From NCBI RefSeq assembly GCF_001652265.1, contig NZ_LWBS01000086.1:61515-125514 (forward strand): a DNA stretch of 64,000 bases, read 5' to 3'. The notes beneath the pieces were generated by a model. That model saw only the letters and a list, made by a program, of their open reading frames with translations, was not told where the DNA came from and did no database searches. The translations under genes and the position numbers were made by a program. This stretch comes from Rhizobium leguminosarum (GTDB lineage: Bacteria; Pseudomonadota; Alphaproteobacteria; Rhizobiales; Rhizobiaceae). Positions 61,635 to 64,000 of the stretch are shown piece after piece; within the stretch, counting starts at the first letter, position 1; each line of letters opens with the position of its first letter.

Positions 61635-63055
61635 TTTCGCCCTCCTCCAAGCGTCGAGTTCATTATCTGTGCGAATGGCCGGGAGCCTTGCTGGCCATTG
61701 CCGCCGCTGCCGCTTTCGTCGTTCTGGTTGAGCAAGCTTTTGACAGCAGGCGAGGCAATCACTTCGCCGCGCTGCGCTAAGGCCTCATGGTTGGCCACGA
61801 TATCGTCGAGCTTGTAGAGATAATTGACCATCAGGCCGTGTGCCTGCTGCATCGCCTTGGTCGAGCGGTCGCCAAGAAAATTCAATCTTTCCAGTCGAGC
61901 GCCGTTGCCGAGATGGAAACGGGCAACAGGATCGACGGGGCGGCCCTCCGGCGTCCGTTCGACCAGGAAATAGCGCGCCGCAAGCGGCAGCAACACGCGC
62001 TCCACTTCGGCCGCCGTCTTCTCGTTGTCAGACCATTTGTGATCGTCCAGCAACATCAGCGTTTCGCGGGCCGCTTCGGATAAGAGCCGGTTGGTGGTTG
62101 AGGCGCGTGCCTTGGCAAGCCAACGGGCAAAGCCTGGAACGGGCGACAGCGTGACGAAATTCTTGAGGCCAGGCAGGTCTCTGCGCAGGTCTTCCACGAC
62201 CTGCTTGATCAGGAAATTGCCGAACGAGATCCCACGCAAGCCATCCTGGCAGTTGGAGATCGAATAGAAGACAGCCGTTGTCGCCTCGTCGGCATTGATC
62301 TGCTCCCTCCCCTCGTCGAGCACATCGCCGATCGCCGTCGGCACTGATCGTGTGAGCGCCACCTCAACGAACACGAGCGGCTCGTCGGCCAGTCGGGGGT
62401 GGAAGAAGGCAAAGCACCGACGGTCGGCCGGTGCCAAACGACGGCGCAACTCCTCCCAGCCGGCAATCTCGTGCACGGCCTCGTATTTGATGATCTTTTC
62501 AAGGATGTAAGCCGGCGTCGACCAGTCGATGGGCCGCAGCGTCAGAAAGCCGCGATTGAACCAGGAGCCGAACAGATGCGTGAAGTCGGCGTCAAGCGCG
62601 TGATATTCTGCGGATTGATCTTTGGAAGCAAGCAGCTGCTGGCGCATCCGGACAAGCTTGGCGGTGCCGTTCGGCGCGTGGTTCAATCGGCGCAGAAGCT
62701 CCTGTCGCCGCGGCTCGGCTGCCTGATGGAGGGCAATGATCGCGGCAGAGCTTTTGTCAGCGCGGTAATTTTCAATCGCCTGGTCGAGCTTGGTCGTGTC
62801 TGGCCCGAAGTTTTCATGCAGCATAAGGAGGAATTTCTGCGCGCCCTCGCTCTCAAGCGCGCCCCAGCGATCGAGTATCTCGGCCGCAAGCGCCATGCCC
62901 GAGGCCTCGCCCCGGCTCGACAGCAGCATTTCACAGAGTGTCTCGAGATCGACCTTGGCCGCGACCTGCGTGGCGCGCGCGCCGGAAAACAAAAGCTGGC
63001 GTCCGCGATCCGTGATGCTCTGCAGCATGTCGGTGAAGAAGGAAGCCTCAGACAT
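61631..63055 (-). CDS. matA: Malonyl-CoA decarboxylase
   Basis: A 474-residue enzyme converting malonyl-CoA to acetyl-CoA and CO2. The four-helix N-terminal domain (about 1-170) and the GNAT-like catalytic domain are present, with CFAFFHPRLADEPLVFVEVAL, ISNCQDGLRGISFGNFLIKQVVEDL, FVTLSPVPGFARWL and ARFHLGNGARLERLNFLGD. The latter carries the His/Ser region used in catalysis. The ATG at 63055 has GGAG upstream; the longer open frame from 63115 is not needed. First gene of the mat operon under MatR. Confidence 0.95.
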   Translation of the reverse strand: MSEASFFTDMLQSITDRGRQLLFSGARATQVAAKVDLETLCEMLLSSRGEASGMALAAEILDRWGALESEGAQKFLLMLHENFGPDTTKLDQAIENYRADKSSAAIIALHQAAEPRRQELLRRLNHAPNGTAKLVRMRQQLLASKDQSAEYHALDADFTHLFGSWFNRGFLTLRPIDWSTPAYILEKIIKYEAVHEIAGWEELRRRLAPADRRCFAFFHPRLADEPLVFVEVALTRSVPTAIGDVLDEGREQINADEATTAVFYSISNCQDGLRGISFGNFLIKQVVEDLRRDLPGLKNFVTLSPVPGFARWLAKARASTTNRLLSEAARETLMLLDDHKWSDNEKTAAEVERVLLPLAARYFLVERTPEGRPVDPVARFHLGNGARLERLNFLGDRSTKAMQQAHGLMVNYLYKLDDIVANHEALAQRGEVIASPAVKSLLNQNDESGSGGNGQQGSRPFAQIMNSTLGGGRK

Positions 63056-63151
63056 GCCATTTCTCCTCTCTTCTACCGGCCGGCTGGGTGACCGTTTTTG
63101 ACGGCTGCTTCCCATCGTCGGGTTTCACCGGTAGTATGTATAATACCTTTC

Positions 63152-63185
63152 TTCGTACACGAGGTCAATGATCGTGTATACAAGA
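63152..63185. promoter_or_regulatory. MatR operator and a second half-site
   Basis: TCGTGTATACAAGA (63172-63185) is on its other strand TCTTGTATACACGA, matching the TCTTGTA/TACACGA MatR site described for R. leguminosarum. A related TTCGTACACGA lies at 63152-63162. Both are in the matA-matR divergent promoter region. Confidence 0.8.
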
Positions 63186-63217
63186 ATAGCATTTGTGTAT
63201 GAGGGAAACGAAACTAA

Positions 63218-63868
63218 ATGTCCGAGAATGTCGGCCGATGGCTTCGGGATGAGATTGAAAATTCAATTCTTTCCAACGAGTTCTCCCCCGGTGAGCGGCT
63301 CGACGAAACGGTGCTTGCGACGCGTTTCGGGGTCTCCCGCACGCCGGTGCGTGAGGCGCTGATGCAGCTCGATGCCATCGGCCTCATCGAAATTCGACCG
63401 CGCAGAGGCGCTATCGTCATCGATCCGGGGCCGCACCGCGTCTATGAGATGTTCGAGGTTATGGCGGAGCTGGAGGGCTTGGCCGGCTCGCTCGCCGCAC
63501 GGCGGCTGGACAAGGCGTCCCGAGAAGCAATCACCGCCACCCACGCCCGCTGTGAGCAATCCGCCGCTGCCGGTGACAGCGACGCCTATTATTACGACAA
63601 TGAGGAGTTCCATAAGGCCATCTACGCAGCCGGCCGAAGCGGTTTCCTTGAGGAGCAATGTCTGCAATTGCATCGGCGCCTGCGGCCTTATCGCCGCCTC
63701 CAGCTGCGCGTGCGCAACCGCCTGTCGACGTCCTTCTTGGAACATTGCGCCATCGTCGATGCGATCTTTGCCGGAGATGGAGATGAGGCCCGCCGGCTGC
63801 TGCGGGGGCATGTTGGCATTCAGGGCGAGAGGTTCAGCGATCTGGTCGCGAGCATGGCGGCCAGATGA
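63218..63868 (+). CDS. matR: GntR-family regulator of malonate catabolism
   Basis: A 216-residue FadR-subfamily GntR protein. The winged helix is at about 20-60 (LDETVLATRFGVSRTPVREALMQLDAIGLIEIRPRRGAIV), and the helical FCD ligand domain follows with EFHKAIYAAGRSGFLEEQCLQLHRRLRPYRRLQ. It is divergent from matABC and very probably the malonate-responsive repressor, since its expected operator lies between the two genes. Confidence 0.93.
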   Translation: MSENVGRWLRDEIENSILSNEFSPGERLDETVLATRFGVSRTPVREALMQLDAIGLIEIRPRRGAIVIDPGPHRVYEMFEVMAELEGLAGSLAARRLDKASREAITATHARCEQSAAAGDSDAYYYDNEEFHKAIYAAGRSGFLEEQCLQLHRRLRPYRRLQLRVRNRLSTSFLEHCAIVDAIFAGDGDEARRLLRGHVGIQGERFSDLVASMAAR

Positions 63869-63947
63869 CGCTTTAGGCTCCAAACCCAATCAAGCCATTG
63901 ATCAAAATGGATCGCTGTGATTCATTGTGATGACAATGGGAGTTTTG

Positions 63948-64000
63948 ATGATGGCAGGAGAGTTCTGGCTTGATGATCAGCAGTGGGCGGTGATTGCGCC
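63948..64000 (+). mobile_element. IS5-type transposase, 5' end only (cut by right edge)
   Basis: From the ATG at 63948 (GGGAG upstream) the frame reads MMAGEFWLDDQQWAVIAP and leaves the window. This is the characteristic N-terminus of IS5-family (DDE) transposases (FWLxDxQWxxIxP). The left inverted repeat must lie between 63869 and 63948 but cannot be fixed. The rest of the element is beyond the edge. Confidence 0.7.

Noticed and set aside
60147..61817. 556-codon plus-strand frame across matB
   Set aside because: It is antisense to a fully conserved malonyl-CoA synthetase gene and shows no protein family features.

Overview
The window looks like Rhizobium (R. leguminosarum / R. etli group). 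The evidence is GC-rich alphaproteobacterial coding, a complete matABC-matR malonate locus whose operator matches the one described for R. leguminosarum, two rhizobial palindromic intergenic repeats, and many sugar and amino-acid ABC uptake operons. This density of catabolic operons with private regulators is typical of a large accessory replicon or chromosomal catabolic island, but the replicon cannot be fixed from sequence alone.

Layout. 1-1410: a small Cys-rich protein and a Nudix hydrolase cut by the left edge, then a peroxiredoxin-like gene. 1505-9716 (minus): a DeoR-headed operon for an amino-sugar or galactose-type sugar (sugar kinase, binding protein, two permeases, SIS isomerase, GatZ-family enzyme, ABC ATPase); the ATPase is frameshifted by a 4-bp tandem duplication. 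9906-12188: a GH4 alpha-galactosidase divergent from an AraC regulator with an in-frame stop. 12423-17682: an HD-GYP protein, a GAF-GGDEF-EAL protein, an HWE/HisKA_2-type sensor kinase and a small monooxygenase-like protein. 17761-24293 (plus): LacI regulator with twin operators, sugar ABC transporter and a GH63-type glycosidase. 24362-28557: a parD antitoxin with intact operator, a truncated parE, and an SbcC/SbcD-like pair. 28866-32959: aldehyde dehydrogenase, acetolactate-synthase-like enzyme and an unknown membrane protein. 33330-36073: a long Tsp/Prc protease and a MEKHLA/PAS protein. 36190-42492: M20 amidohydrolase, polar amino-acid ABC transporter, a leaderless binding-protein-fold protein and a divergent MocR regulator. 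42550-50163: a two-component system divergent from a ribose-type ABC transporter plus SMP-30 lactonase. 50217-52928: a LuxR regulator divergent from a secreted ADYC-domain protein and a secreted pentapeptide-repeat protein. 53177-58221: an AraC gene carrying two compensating indels, GNAT, MFS/TetR pair with three operators, nucleoside deoxyribosyltransferase and a GFA-family protein. 58677-63868: matC-matB-matA and divergent matR. 63948-end: start of an IS5-type transposase.

How it works together. Most blocks follow one plan: a private regulator, an uptake system and one to three enzymes that feed central metabolism. The first operon can be read as kinase, deaminating isomerase and tagatose-6-phosphate epimerase, leading to fructose-6-phosphate. 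The mat locus converts malonate to acetyl-CoA. Several regulatory or accessory genes are broken (ABC ATPase, two AraC genes, parE), so parts of the region appear to be decaying or recently rearranged.

The least explained locus is 50217-52928, where an eight-cysteine secreted ADYC protein sits next to a 100-residue exported protein made largely of nine NAITA-type repeats. It is the best candidate here for an undescribed system.
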